A stretch of 64,000 nt of DNA from an uncultured Clostridia bacterium. Lineage in GTDB: Bacteria; Bacillota; Clostridia; Christensenellales; UBA1242. The stretch's first letter is position 1. Each line of letters opens with the position of its first letter. Below, piece by piece: positions 1-8,181 of this stretch. The stretch lies in NCBI GenBank assembly GCA_934772445.1, contig CAKVMJ010000001.1, forward strand, positions 1 to 64,000, read 5' to 3'. A program made the position numbers and the translations under genes. Under the pieces are notes generated by a model. The model ran no database searches. It saw only the letters and a list, made by a program, of their open reading frames with translations, and was not told the DNA's origin.

Positions 1-997
1 TCGAAACATTTATACTTGTTAATCCGCTACAATTAGAAAATACATTAACTCCTATACTCGTTACACTATTTGGTATCATTATACTTGTTAATCCGATACA
101 TTTATTAAATGCATAATCCCCTATACTTGTTACACTATTTGGAATAATTACGCTTGTTAAATTTGAATTATCTGCAAAGCCACTATTAGCAATACTCGTT
201 ACAGGTTTGCCTTCATAAGTTTCTGGAATTATAACTTCTCCAGTAATGCTAGAAGATTTTGCCGCTACAGAATAACTATTTCCATCAGAATTTGCTATAA
301 ATTTTAATTTATCTAAAGTTGGAGTTAAAGCAGATTTTAATGTTAGAACTGGTGTTAGAGATGCAGAGGAAATATTTGCAGATAAATTATTAACCACCAT
401 AGATATTTCAAATACTGCTGTTTCACCATTATCCAAATAACTTGATGATGAGTATTTTTCTATAGATGTATAACTAGTTTTATCGTTTACCACTGTCATA
501 TTTCCAGAATATGAACTAGAGAAAAAGTCTGTTCCATTCCAAGTTTCGCTTGCACCTAATGTACCATAAGCAATTCTATATGTATAATCCAAATTATATA
601 TATCTTGCGGAGGTGTGGCAAATTTATAATATAACTTAACTTGCTCATCACTCGCTATGTTTTTTATGCTAAATCTTATTACAATAGGTGTACAAGTTTT
701 TTTACCAGTGGCTGAATTATTCGTTGTAACAAAATTCATAGAGCCTATAGACCAAGTTCCCGATGGATTAGCTTCTGAAGCTGAAATTGTTTGATGATAG
801 GTATTTGTGATACTATCTGAAGAATTATTTCCAGAAACCATCGCATTAATTTCTGCTTCAACACCTAAAGCATTCCATTTAACCATAGAGGAAAGAACAG
901 AACTACCAGATGTGGCAGAATAAATACCAACTACCATAACTCCAAGGGTTAAGCATAGCGCCAAAGACATTAAGATTAATTTAACATATTTTTTCAT
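1..997 (-). CDS. Secreted BspA-type leucine-rich-repeat protein, 5' part only
   Basis: The reading frame is open from an ATG at 997 through the window start, so the C-terminus is missing (about 332 residues visible). A good ribosome-binding site (GGGAG, 7 nt spacing) supports the start. The N-terminus is KK followed by a hydrophobic stretch ending near GIYSATSGS, a signal sequence that recalls SipW-dependent TasA-type leaders (inference). A beta-rich segment of about 220 residues follows. From about residue 265 the protein has repeats of the form LTSVIIPNSVTSIGDYAF, the BspA/LRR_5 type found in cell-surface proteins of gut and oral bacteria. The product is probably exported and surface associated; its ligand is unknown. 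Confidence 0.8.
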   Translation of the reverse strand, partial: MKKYVKLILMSLALCLTLGVMVVGIYSATSGSSVLSSMVKWNALGVEAEINAMVSGNNSSDSITNTYHQTISASEANPSGTWSIGSMNFVTTNNSATGKKTCTPIVIRFSIKNIASDEQVKLYYKFATPPQDIYNLDYTYRIAYGTLGASETWNGTDFFSSSYSGNMTVVNDKTSYTSIEKYSSSSYLDNGETAVFEISMVVNNLSANISSASLTPVLTLKSALTPTLDKLKFIANSDGNSYSVAAKSSSITGEVIIPETYEGKPVTSIANSGFADNSNLTSVIIPNSVTSIGDYAFNKCIGLTSIMIPNSVTSIGVNVFSNCSGLTSINVS

Positions 998-1025
998 CTT
1001 GTAACTCCCAAACAATTATTTAAAA

Positions 1026-1045
1026 TTGCTACCAGATTTTAGCAA
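1026..1045 (-). other. Hairpin in the 5' leader of the BspA-type gene
   Basis: TTGCTA and TAGCAA flank an 8-nt loop, followed on the minus strand by a short T-rich stretch. It lies between the predicted promoter and the ribosome-binding site and could stabilise the leader or attenuate transcription. The role is not shown by the sequence. Confidence 0.35.
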
Positions 1046-1092
1046 CAACGATTTTTAAAAATAGGCACACTTATAAATATAGTTCTATATAT

Positions 1093-1120
1093 ATTATATA
1101 CATTTTTTCACTTAAAACAA
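1093..1120 (-). promoter_or_regulatory. Predicted sigma-A promoter for the BspA-type gene
   Basis: Minus strand: -35 TTGTTT, 16-bp spacer, -10 TATAAT. This leaves a leader of roughly 90 nt before the ATG at 997. Confidence 0.5.
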
Positions 1121-1179
1121 ATTAAATAAACAATTTTATATTATTTTTTACATTATCTTCAAAAATACTTACAAGGTCA

Positions 1180-1218
1180 AAAAAATAGAAAACATACCAA
1201 ATTTAGGTATGTTTTCAT
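1180..1218 (-). terminator. Rho-independent terminator after the Ppx/GppA-like gene
   Basis: An 11-bp perfect stem (GAAAACATACC with its complement) and a 7-nt loop are followed on the minus strand by TATTTTTTT. It begins a few bases after the stop codon at 1224. Confidence 0.85.
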
Positions 1219-1223
1219 AAATT

Positions 1224-2726
1224 TTACATAAATTCAAGACCTTTTCCATAAGCCTTTTTAAAATCTGTAATGCATTGTTTTGCATGTTTTATCTCAAGGC
1301 TTGAATTACCTTCAGTTACAAGTTTTAAAATAAAGCTATCACCTAATATGTCGCAATCAACATCTTGAACAACGCTAAAACCTGTAATATCCAAAGCCTC
1401 AGCAATTTTTATAATTACTGCTAATCTCTTAACTATTTCCAAATCAACATCACCAACAATATCTTTATATTTAACCCATTCCGCCATACTGAAATTATCC
1501 ATATCTCTTAATTTTGAAACGAAACAAGCTAAAATAATTTCTGAATGACTAACGCCATATAAAGTTGTATTTTCAATCACTGGGAATGATGCCCTAACTC
1601 TATCTTGATAAGATATTCTCTTTCCACTCTCACTTAAATAGCTAGCAATTCTTAAAACTTTTACAAAACTTCTATTTAATTTGTGAATAACTTTAAACAA
1701 CTTAAATAGAGTTAGGCTAAGCCTATATATTTGAGGTGAGTTATCTTTTCTATCAAACATTTCGCTTGAAACAAGCAAGCTATAACCTAATGCATCTGCT
1801 AAAGGTTTTTCTAAAGTTAGAGGCAATGCATAATTAAATAACATTCCATCAACTTTATCCGTACGGCTAATCGCAAATCTCTTTATTGGGCAAACCTCTA
1901 AGAATGCATTTACAATTGTTAAACCTGCTGGGAAATACATTGATTCAACATTAGTTAGACCTTTTATCTTAGTTGCTCTATTAGTTTCTAAGCCTTTTAC
2001 CGCTTCAAAAACCTTCTTAGAATCTGCTTCAGTCATAGAATAATTATGCTCTATTTCTAGCGGATATTTTGTTGCACGCCTAGAAAGTACACCAAGATTT
2101 CTAAATAATGAACCAGTACCAATAACCTCCCAATCTGTTTCAAACTCTGGGAAATTCCATAAACTCTTTGGAATTTGTTCTTTTATAAATTCTTGCATTT
2201 TAGCATATTTATCTTCTTCATTTTCAAACTTATTATATAAGTTAATTCTTCCAAAAGGAATAATATGAGTGGTTAACACATTTCTTCTATTATAAATAAG
2301 GAAACTTGTTTCATAATCACCCACATTCATAATTAAGCCCTTAGGTTTACTAAATGAATTGATAACTGCCGTATATAAATAAGACAATTCTTTATTTGGG
2401 TCTAAAATTTCAAACTTAAATGTGGAAGCATTTGTTATTTCATTTAAAATACCTTCACAATTTTTAGCTTTAGATAAAATATTATGTGCAAAGCAAATAG
2501 TTTCTGTTATTTCTTCTTTATCCACCATTGCTTTATAAACTCTCAAAGTTTCTAAGATTTCATTTATAGCGTGAGCCTTAACAAAACAATCTGGCTCAAA
2601 ATTTTTCATTAAGTCTATAGGAGTTGTAATTTCATTATAAACTGAATAAAACTTATTTTTTTCTATTTCCACCTGTTGCATTCTTACGAAATTTGGATTC
2701 AACTCTATTACAGCAATTTTTTCCAA
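1224..2726 (-). CDS. Divergent Ppx/GppA-family protein (exopolyphosphatase-like)
   Basis: 500 residues, TTG start with AGGAG 8 nt upstream. The overall pattern is that of the Ppx/GppA family of the sugar kinase/actin ATPase superfamily: an N-terminal strand (AVIELNPNF), ELSYLYTAV matching the usual EARLIYLGV catalytic region, a second phosphate-loop region near residue 134, and a C-terminal helical half with a segment like LAVIIKIAEALD. Family members hydrolyse polyphosphate or pppGpp. Key positions are altered: the usual D-I-G-S-N-S is E-L-N-P-N-F, and the glycine loop DIGGGSTE is N-V-G-D-Y-E-T-S. The Glu aligned with the catalytic one (E113) is kept. The HD-type residues of the C-terminal half are not evident. 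It may have altered activity or be a sensor; it has its own promoter and terminator. Confidence 0.75.
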   Translation of the reverse strand: MEKIAVIELNPNFVRMQQVEIEKNKFYSVYNEITTPIDLMKNFEPDCFVKAHAINEILETLRVYKAMVDKEEITETICFAHNILSKAKNCEGILNEITNASTFKFEILDPNKELSYLYTAVINSFSKPKGLIMNVGDYETSFLIYNRRNVLTTHIIPFGRINLYNKFENEEDKYAKMQEFIKEQIPKSLWNFPEFETDWEVIGTGSLFRNLGVLSRRATKYPLEIEHNYSMTEADSKKVFEAVKGLETNRATKIKGLTNVESMYFPAGLTIVNAFLEVCPIKRFAISRTDKVDGMLFNYALPLTLEKPLADALGYSLLVSSEMFDRKDNSPQIYRLSLTLFKLFKVIHKLNRSFVKVLRIASYLSESGKRISYQDRVRASFPVIENTTLYGVSHSEIILACFVSKLRDMDNFSMAEWVKYKDIVGDVDLEIVKRLAVIIKIAEALDITGFSVVQDVDCDILGDSFILKLVTEGNSSLEIKHAKQCITDFKKAYGKGLEFM

Positions 2727-2808
2727 TGTTGATTCTCCTTTAAAATTATATTATATTGCAACATAGAAGATAACCGCCTTCCTTTAGGCAAATTTCTCCC
2801 GATACTGA

Positions 2809-2837
2809 ATTATAACATAAAAAATTAAATTTGTGAA
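2809..2837 (-). promoter_or_regulatory. Predicted sigma-A promoter for the Ppx/GppA-like gene
   Basis: Minus strand: -35 TTCACA, 17-bp spacer, -10 TATAAT. The leader of about 75 nt contains a short GCCT/AGGC hairpin before the ribosome-binding site. Confidence 0.7.
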
Positions 2838-2868
2838 CATTAAAAGATGAAATTTTTTAACTTTTTAT

Positions 2869-2898
2869 AAAAAAAGCCAAAGATTAAATCCTTGGCTA
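2869..2898 (-). terminator. Terminator after the ferredoxin gene
   Basis: Minus strand: AGCCAA and TTGGCT form the stem around an inner GAT/ATC pairing, followed by a run of seven T. It lies 5 bp beyond the ferredoxin stop codon. Confidence 0.85.
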
Positions 2899-2902
2899 AA
2901 TT

Positions 2903-3079
2903 TTATTCTTCATCTTCATCAATTGCTTCAACTGGGCAAGAATTTTTGCAAGCACCACAATGAACGCAAATTTCTTTATTGATAACAGCCTTGCCATCAT
3001 CTCCAAAGCTAATTGCTCCAACTGGGCAAACAGCTATGCAAGTTCCGCAACCAATACATTTTTCTTTATCTACTAACAT
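2903..3079 (-). CDS. 2[4Fe-4S] ferredoxin
   Basis: 58 residues, ATG start with AGGAG 5 nt upstream. Two CxxCxxCxxxCP motifs are visible: C8-C11-C14-C18-P and C41-C44-C48-C52-P in pattern (CIGCGTC...VCP and CVHCGAC...SCP). This is the classical clostridial bacterial ferredoxin layout, carrying two 4Fe-4S clusters as a low-potential electron carrier in the cytoplasm. The tail is acidic (IDEDEE). It lies downstream of alaS with its own predicted promoter and terminator, so it may be monocistronic. Its redox partners cannot be told from the neighbours. Confidence 0.95.
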   Translation of the reverse strand: MLVDKEKCIGCGTCIAVCPVGAISFGDDGKAVINKEICVHCGACKNSCPVEAIDEDEE

Positions 3080-3109
3080 ATCTTTCTCCTTAAATTTAGA
3101 GTTTAAAAC

Positions 3110-3137
3110 ATTATATTATATATTCATCAAATTTCAA
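3110..3137 (-). promoter_or_regulatory. Predicted sigma-A promoter for the ferredoxin gene
   Basis: Minus strand: -35 TTGAAA, 16-bp spacer, -10 TATAAT, located between the alaS stop and the ferredoxin start. Confidence 0.6.
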
Positions 3138-3145
3138 AATGATTT

Positions 3146-4948
3146 TTATTCTAATATTGCTTTAATTCTTCTTACCCCTGCACTACTACTTTCTTCCTTG
3201 ATGATTCTAAACTTACCAAGTTCGCTTGTGTTGTTTGCGTGAGGTCCACCGCAAATTTCTTTAGATAAATTACCAATTGTATAAACTTTAACTTTCTCGC
3301 CATACTTACTATCAAACACACCTAAAGCTCCGCTCTTTTTAGCTTCTTCAACTGTCATTTCTTCGCAAGTTACTGGAATTGCTTGTTTTATTGCATCATT
3401 AACAAAATCTTCAACCAATTTCTTTTCTTCAGCTGTTAGAGGCTTACCATAAGAGAAATCAAATCTTATTCTTTCTGGAGTTATATTACTTCCCTTTTGG
3501 AAAACTGTGTCACCAAGATATTTTCTCAAACCTGCCTGCATTAAATGACAAGCTGTGTGAGAAATTACAGTTTTATGGCTATGGTCGATAAGTCCGCCTT
3601 TAAATGAAACATCTGTTTTTGCCTTGCTTACTTCTTGGTGTCTTTCAAAAGCTTTTTTAAACCCTTCTTCATCAACTAAATAGCCTTCTTCTTTTGCCAT
3701 TTCTTGAGTTAGCTCCAATGGGAAACCAAATGTATCAAACAATCTAAATGCTTTATCTCCGCTAATTGTTTTAACTGTTGGAGCAAATTGTTTTAAATTT
3801 GAAACAAGTTTATTAAATTCTTTTGTACCTTGTTCCAAAGTTTTACCAAACTTTTCTTCTTCCAAGTTTAATTGTTCGAAAATATAAGATTCTTTTTCAA
3901 CTAATCTTGGATATGCTTCTGCATATATTTCTTCAATAAATATTTTAGAAACTTTAGATAAGTCACCTTTCCCTAATCCTAATCTATTAGCATATCTAAT
4001 TGCTCTTCTTAAAAGTCTTCTTAAAATATATCCAGCACCAACATTGCTTGGCACAATTCCGTTTTCATCACCTATCAACATTGTGGCAGTTCTAATATGG
4101 TCTGCAACAACTCTCATAGCTTTTGTGCTTTCTTTGTCTTCGCCATAAGTTTTACCAGATTTTTCTTCTAAAAATTTCATCACGCTTGTGAAAATATCTG
4201 TTTTATAACAATCATTTAAACCATTTAAGAATGCAAGGTTTCTCTCTAAGCCAAAGCCTGTGTCAACATTCTTATTTTTAAGTTCGCCATATTTACCGTT
4301 ACCAAGTTGAACATATTGCATATAAACATCGTTTCCAACTTCAACATATCTTCCACAACCACAATCTGGTCCGCAATGTTTTCCACAAGGAGTATCGTTT
4401 TTAGGATAGAACCATTCATTATCCGGTCCGCAAGGAGTTCCTTCCATTCCAGCAAGTTCCCACCAGTTATCTTCTTTTGGCATATAATAAATATTTTCTT
4501 CTTTAATACCCAATTCTTTTAATAAGCGTGCAGTTTCTTCATCTCTTGGAGCATTTTCATCACCGGCAAAAACTGTGGCACAAATTTTATCAGCATCAAA
4601 ACCAAATTCTTTTGTTAAAAGCTCAAAAGTCCAAGCAGTTTTCTCTTTTTTGAAATAATCTCCCAAACTCCAGTTTCCCATCATTTCGAAAAATGAAAAG
4701 TGAGATTCATCACCTATTTCATCAATATCTATTGTTCTAACACAACCTTGAATATTGCAAAGTCTAGTTCCTTTTGGGTGTTTTTCGCCAAGAAGATATG
4801 GCATTAATGGTTGCATACCAGCAACATTAAATAAAACACCTGTTTTACCATCACCAATTAGTGATACAGGTCCAATATCTATATGACCTTTATTTTTATA
4901 AAAATTTAACCATTTATCTCTTAATTCTTTATATGTTATCTTATTCAT
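3146..4948 (-). CDS. alaS: Alanyl-tRNA synthetase, compact form
   Basis: 600 residues, about 270 shorter than the usual 870-880. It charges tRNA-Ala with alanine and proofreads mischarged Ser/Gly. The class II catalytic core is clear (GMQPLMPYLLG, FFEMMGNWSLGDYFK, DTGFGLERNLAF), followed by the tRNA-recognition helices. The editing site residues are intact: H464 and H468 (HTACH) and C566/H570 (CGGPH). Helices near residue 435-455 run almost directly into the HTACH helix, so the beta-barrel part of the editing module with its GGQxxDxG signature is missing. The protein also ends right after the editing domain, so the oligomerisation and C-Ala domains are absent. Similar short AlaRS forms are known in some reduced lineages. 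It is the last gene of the lipoprotein-dnaB operon, 12 bp after the upstream membrane-protein gene. Confidence 0.93.
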   Translation of the reverse strand: MNKITYKELRDKWLNFYKNKGHIDIGPVSLIGDGKTGVLFNVAGMQPLMPYLLGEKHPKGTRLCNIQGCVRTIDIDEIGDESHFSFFEMMGNWSLGDYFKKEKTAWTFELLTKEFGFDADKICATVFAGDENAPRDEETARLLKELGIKEENIYYMPKEDNWWELAGMEGTPCGPDNEWFYPKNDTPCGKHCGPDCGCGRYVEVGNDVYMQYVQLGNGKYGELKNKNVDTGFGLERNLAFLNGLNDCYKTDIFTSVMKFLEEKSGKTYGEDKESTKAMRVVADHIRTATMLIGDENGIVPSNVGAGYILRRLLRRAIRYANRLGLGKGDLSKVSKIFIEEIYAEAYPRLVEKESYIFEQLNLEEEKFGKTLEQGTKEFNKLVSNLKQFAPTVKTISGDKAFRLFDTFGFPLELTQEMAKEEGYLVDEEGFKKAFERHQEVSKAKTDVSFKGGLIDHSHKTVISHTACHLMQAGLRKYLGDTVFQKGSNITPERIRFDFSYGKPLTAEEKKLVEDFVNDAIKQAIPVTCEEMTVEEAKKSGALGVFDSKYGEKVKVYTIGNLSKEICGGPHANNTSELGKFRIIKEESSSAGVRRIKAILE

Positions 4949-4960
4949 TTCTTTGTCCCT

Positions 4961-5275
4961 TTATTTTATTGCTGCTATAAAATTAGTCCAAGTGTCTGGG
5001 AAGAATTGGAATATAATAATTATAGCAATTACTATATAAAATATAATTCTTATAATAATATCCCTTTTTATTGAAAATTCCAAACCAACCACGATTAGAA
5101 GAGCAATTGGAGCATAAATTTGTGCAATTCTAAGATAATACAAAACATCTGCTGGAATAAAGCTAAAGTTTGCATTGATTATTAAAACTGCATATAAAAG
5201 CGCTGTAAAATAGGCTAAAATCTCTCCAAGAGTATCTAAAAATTTCTCCATTGAATCATCTCTATCATCTGCCAT
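4961..5275 (-). CDS. Small integral membrane protein, unknown function
   Basis: 104 residues, ATG start with AGGAG upstream. After an acidic N-terminus (MADDRDDS) there are three hydrophobic segments at about residues 17-36, 45-63 and 70-92, then a short amphipathic tail. No catalytic motif or family signature was recognised. It sits between dnaB (20 bp gap) and alaS (12 bp gap), so it is probably co-transcribed with them. That does not by itself indicate a role in replication or translation. Confidence 0.75.
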   Translation of the reverse strand: MADDRDDSMEKFLDTLGEILAYFTALLYAVLIINANFSFIPADVLYYLRIAQIYAPIALLIVVGLEFSIKRDIIIRIIFYIVIAIIIIFQFFPDTWTNFIAAIK

Positions 5276-5295
5276 TTTTTATTCTCCTTTTTTAT

Positions 5296-6768
5296 TTAGA
5301 ATATATCATCTATTCCGCCATCAACCACTTCTTCTTTTTCATCAGCATCTGGAGGTGGAACATCACTATCCTTTGGCGGAATAAAAGGTTCTGTTTCCTC
5401 CAAGCTTTGAGCATTAGCATCTTTCTCCAAGTTAACGAAAGTTGTACTTGAACCAAGCCAACGCATATAAACAGTTCCAGTTGGACCATTTCTGTGTTTT
5501 GCAACAATAAGTTCGCAAACACCTTCCTCTGCCCCACCCTTCTGTTTAACATCTTCATAGTTTTCTGGTTTATAAATAAATAATACTATATCGGCATCTT
5601 GTTCGATCGCACCAGATTCACGCAAGTCGGATAGCATTGGTCTATGATTTGTTCTACCTTCAGTTCCACGGGAAAGTTGAGATAGAAGCAATATTGGCAC
5701 TTCCAATTCTCTTGCCGCCATTTTCAATGCTCTAGTGATTTCACTGATTTCTTGTTGTCTATTAACATCTTTCTTACCAGAACCTTGCATAAGTTGAAGG
5801 TAGTCTATCATAACAAGGTCTAGGCCGTGTTCTCTCTTTAACCTTCTACATTTACCAATAAGTTCTGCTGGACTCTTAGAAAATCCTTCATCAATAAAGA
5901 TGCTTGCTTCATTTAACTTTTCCTTAGCGGCCAAGATTGCTTGCCAATCTTTATTATTAAGTTCGGCGTGAGTGGCTTTTTGCATATCAACAAATCCCAC
6001 AGAACAAATTGCTCTCTGCATAACTTGTTCTCCACTCATTTCCAAAGAGAATACTGCCACTTTTGCATTATGATGAATAGCTGCGTGAGTTACAAAGTTC
6101 ATACCCAAACTGGTTTTACCACAACCCGGACGAGCTGCTAGCAAAACAAGGTCTGGTGCTTGCAAACCGTTTATCATTCTATCTAATTGATAAAGACCTG
6201 TTGGAATACCACGAAGTTGACCTTTATTTTTCTCTATTTCTTCGAATTTAGCAATAACTTTATTTAAAGCACCACCAACATGAACCAATCCGCCTCTATC
6301 TTCTTTTTCAGCAATTCTAAATATGTTTTCTTCAGCAAAAGATATTGCCTCTTCTTTATCTTTAACATCTTGAAACGAATGCTCTATTATATCTTGTGAA
6401 GCAGAGATAAGTTTTCTAAGAACGCTATCTTTTTTCACAAGTTCCATATAGTGGTTATAGTTTTTAGCACTAGGAACAATATTTGCAAGCGTTGTTATGT
6501 ATTCGTGACCACCAACAGAATCCATCATATTAACTCTTTCTAATTGGTCACAAATTGTGATAAAGTCAACTGGCATATTTGTATCGAAAACTCTTTTCAT
6601 ATTTTCGAAAATAATTCTATGCGCTTCGATATAAAAATCATCAATTTTCATATCACTCATAATTGAGAAACTTGCATCTTGATCTATTAAAACACAACCC
6701 AAAACGCACTGTTCACTTTCCAAACTATGTGGTAATATTCTTGCTTCGATTGGCTTATTTTTACTCAT
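5296..6768 (-). CDS. dnaB: Replicative DNA helicase DnaB
   Basis: 490 residues; the length fits the family (450-490). DnaB is the hexameric 5'-3' helicase at the replication fork that recruits DnaG. The N-terminal helical domain (PHSLESEQCVLGCVL) is followed by the RecA-type core with Walker A ARPGCGKTS (residues 212-220), Walker B DLVMIDYLQLM, and conserved blocks such as LLSQLSRGTEGR and SDLRESGAIEQDADIV. The C-terminus has a Pro/Asp/Glu-rich tail of about 45 residues ending GGIDDIF, common in Clostridia. RBS GAGG precedes the ATG. It lies in an operon with a lipoprotein and small membrane proteins rather than next to rplI, its common neighbour. Confidence 0.97.
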   Translation of the reverse strand: MSKNKPIEARILPHSLESEQCVLGCVLIDQDASFSIMSDMKIDDFYIEAHRIIFENMKRVFDTNMPVDFITICDQLERVNMMDSVGGHEYITTLANIVPSAKNYNHYMELVKKDSVLRKLISASQDIIEHSFQDVKDKEEAISFAEENIFRIAEKEDRGGLVHVGGALNKVIAKFEEIEKNKGQLRGIPTGLYQLDRMINGLQAPDLVLLAARPGCGKTSLGMNFVTHAAIHHNAKVAVFSLEMSGEQVMQRAICSVGFVDMQKATHAELNNKDWQAILAAKEKLNEASIFIDEGFSKSPAELIGKCRRLKREHGLDLVMIDYLQLMQGSGKKDVNRQQEISEITRALKMAARELEVPILLLSQLSRGTEGRTNHRPMLSDLRESGAIEQDADIVLFIYKPENYEDVKQKGGAEEGVCELIVAKHRNGPTGTVYMRWLGSSTTFVNLEKDANAQSLEETEPFIPPKDSDVPPPDADEKEEVVDGGIDDIF

Positions 6769-6770
6769 AC

Positions 6771-7112
6771 CTACCTCTTATTTCTTTTGTTTTTATTGAT
6801 TTTAACCACATTTCCATTTTCATTTTCGCTATTTTTTGAAGAATTTTTAACCTTATTTAGAAGTTCCGCATCTTTTTCTTGCTGAATTCTTTTCTCTTCT
6901 TTCTTTCCTTCAATCTTAGTTACTACTAAGTCTAGCACAATTATGATACCAAGTGCAAGTACTACATCAATAAAAATTACCCAACCTGTTGATAAATCTT
7001 TCAATAAAAAGTTTACCGCCACCAAAATTGGCAAGCAAATAAGGCACATAATCCCATATTTTTTAAAACCACGCTTAATATATCTTTTATCGAAAAAATA
7101 TCTATCTTGCAT
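6771..7112 (-). CDS. Two-TM membrane protein with charged tail, unknown function
   Basis: 113 residues. It has a basic N-terminus, two hydrophobic segments (about residues 20-38 and 44-64) and a hydrophilic cytoplasmic tail of about 48 residues rich in Lys, Asn and Glu, ending KINKNKRNKR. No family was recognised. The gene is packed between the upstream lipoprotein (3 bp gap) and dnaB (2 bp gap), so translation is likely coupled. Confidence 0.75.
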   Translation of the reverse strand: MQDRYFFDKRYIKRGFKKYGIMCLICLPILVAVNFLLKDLSTGWVIFIDVVLALGIIIVLDLVVTKIEGKKEEKRIQQEKDAELLNKVKNSSKNSENENGNVVKINKNKRNKR

Positions 7113-7115
7113 TAT

Positions 7116-7988
7116 TTAATCCTTTTTATCTTCGTTTTTATCTTCAAAATCTCCAGAACCAACTATAATTTTCTCTTCATCTGGATTAGTTTCTTTCTTT
7201 TTCATAGTAAATGCAATAATTATTAAAACAACCGCTGTAAGAACGCTTACGCCAAGTGCAACCAAATACCAGCCTATACTTCTTGCTCTTAAACCATAAA
7301 TTTCTAATGAATAATCTAAATCTTTACCTGTTAAATCCCAAACATATTGAGTTATACCATCTTTTGATACTTGTTTATCTGCATTTGAATAAACATATTG
7401 AAGATTTGTAAGGAAACTCTCTGTTATTTGAAGCCCATCTAAAGTGAAATCTTCCTCGTTAAAGTCCTCACCTGTGGCTAATTTATAATACTTACTATAA
7501 AAACTCTCAGATGATGTTTGTGAGAAGTATTTTATAGCCCATAAAATAGATTCATCTTCGCAAGGTTGGAATTTATACAAAAACATTCCGTTTTCACTAG
7601 CCCAAATTCTATTTTTATTAACAATAAATGCACCAAATGGACCTATATCTCTATTTCCATAAACATTTTTAACACCTTCATAACCAGTAAATTCCGTTGT
7701 TAAAACATATGTATATTCTTTTGGAACTTCATATCCAACTCCGCAAACCCCAGATATTTCTCTAACTGCCACAACATAATCAGATAAATCCGTTTTTATT
7801 TGTCTATCCAAGCTAGTTAATACCGATGTTGGCATCTGCTCCCTATCTAAAGAGATGGTTAAAACATCGGAAATTTTATCCGTTTCTGCATCATAAATCC
7901 TAGTAAAACTAATATCTGCACACCCAATAAAAGTGAAACAGATTAAAACTAATGTTATTAACTTAATTAAAAATCTATTTTTTCGCAC
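7116..7988 (-). CDS. Lipoprotein with C-terminal membrane segment, unknown function
   Basis: 290 residues. A GTG start fits GAGG with 5 nt spacing; an ATG two bases upstream is out of frame. A basic N-terminus and hydrophobic stretch end in the lipobox FIGC (Cys near residue 23). The extracytoplasmic domain of about 210 residues is mixed alpha/beta, then a single TM helix (about 240-262) leads to a short charged cytoplasmic tail (KKKETNPDEEK). Lipid anchor plus C-terminal TM resembles LppM/DUF3153-type proteins, but this is a resemblance of layout only. It is the first gene of the operon with dnaB and alaS. Confidence 0.75.
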   Translation of the reverse strand: MRKNRFLIKLITLVLICFTFIGCADISFTRIYDAETDKISDVLTISLDREQMPTSVLTSLDRQIKTDLSDYVVAVREISGVCGVGYEVPKEYTYVLTTEFTGYEGVKNVYGNRDIGPFGAFIVNKNRIWASENGMFLYKFQPCEDESILWAIKYFSQTSSESFYSKYYKLATGEDFNEEDFTLDGLQITESFLTNLQYVYSNADKQVSKDGITQYVWDLTGKDLDYSLEIYGLRARSIGWYLVALGVSVLTAVVLIIIAFTMKKKETNPDEEKIIVGSGDFEDKNEDKKD

Positions 7989-8014
7989 ATTCGCCTCATT
8001 ATATCTATAGAAGG

Positions 8015-8043
8015 ATTATATAATAATAAACTAAATATTTCAA
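8015..8043 (-). promoter_or_regulatory. Predicted sigma-A promoter of the lipoprotein-dnaB-alaS operon
   Basis: Minus strand: -35 TTGAAA, 17-bp spacer, -10 TATAAT, about 20 nt before the GTG start region. It is divergent from the promoter of the plus-strand gene at 8182. Confidence 0.75.
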
Positions 8044-8122
8044 ACAAAAATGTTAAAAGAAATAAATTTTTTAGTGTTTAATTTTATTTTTTACAAAATT
8101 TCGCTTAATTTAGTTTTTTTGT

Positions 8123-8151
8123 TTTACTTAAACTTAAATTTATTTTATAAT
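8123..8151 (+). promoter_or_regulatory. Predicted sigma-A promoter for the CYTH-like gene
   Basis: -35 TTTACT, 17-bp spacer, -10 TATAAT. The implied transcription start (near 8158) lies downstream of 8050, which argues against the earlier in-frame ATG there as the translation start. Confidence 0.55.
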
Positions 8152-8181
8152 ACTGGTATGATAGAACAAGGCGAAAGTAAA

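Noticed and set aside
2735..2808. Possible riboswitch in the leader of the Ppx/GppA-like gene
   Set aside because: Only one 4-bp hairpin and no recognisable aptamer core were seen.
2979..3242. Plus-strand open frame of 87 codons
   Set aside because: It is antisense to the ferredoxin gene and the end of alaS, has no ribosome-binding site, and those minus-strand genes are unmistakable.
8050..8181. Upstream in-frame ATG at 8050 as start of the CYTH-like gene
   Set aside because: The added residues are a translation of A/T-rich intergenic DNA containing the -10 box at 8146-8151; 8182 has a better ribosome-binding site.
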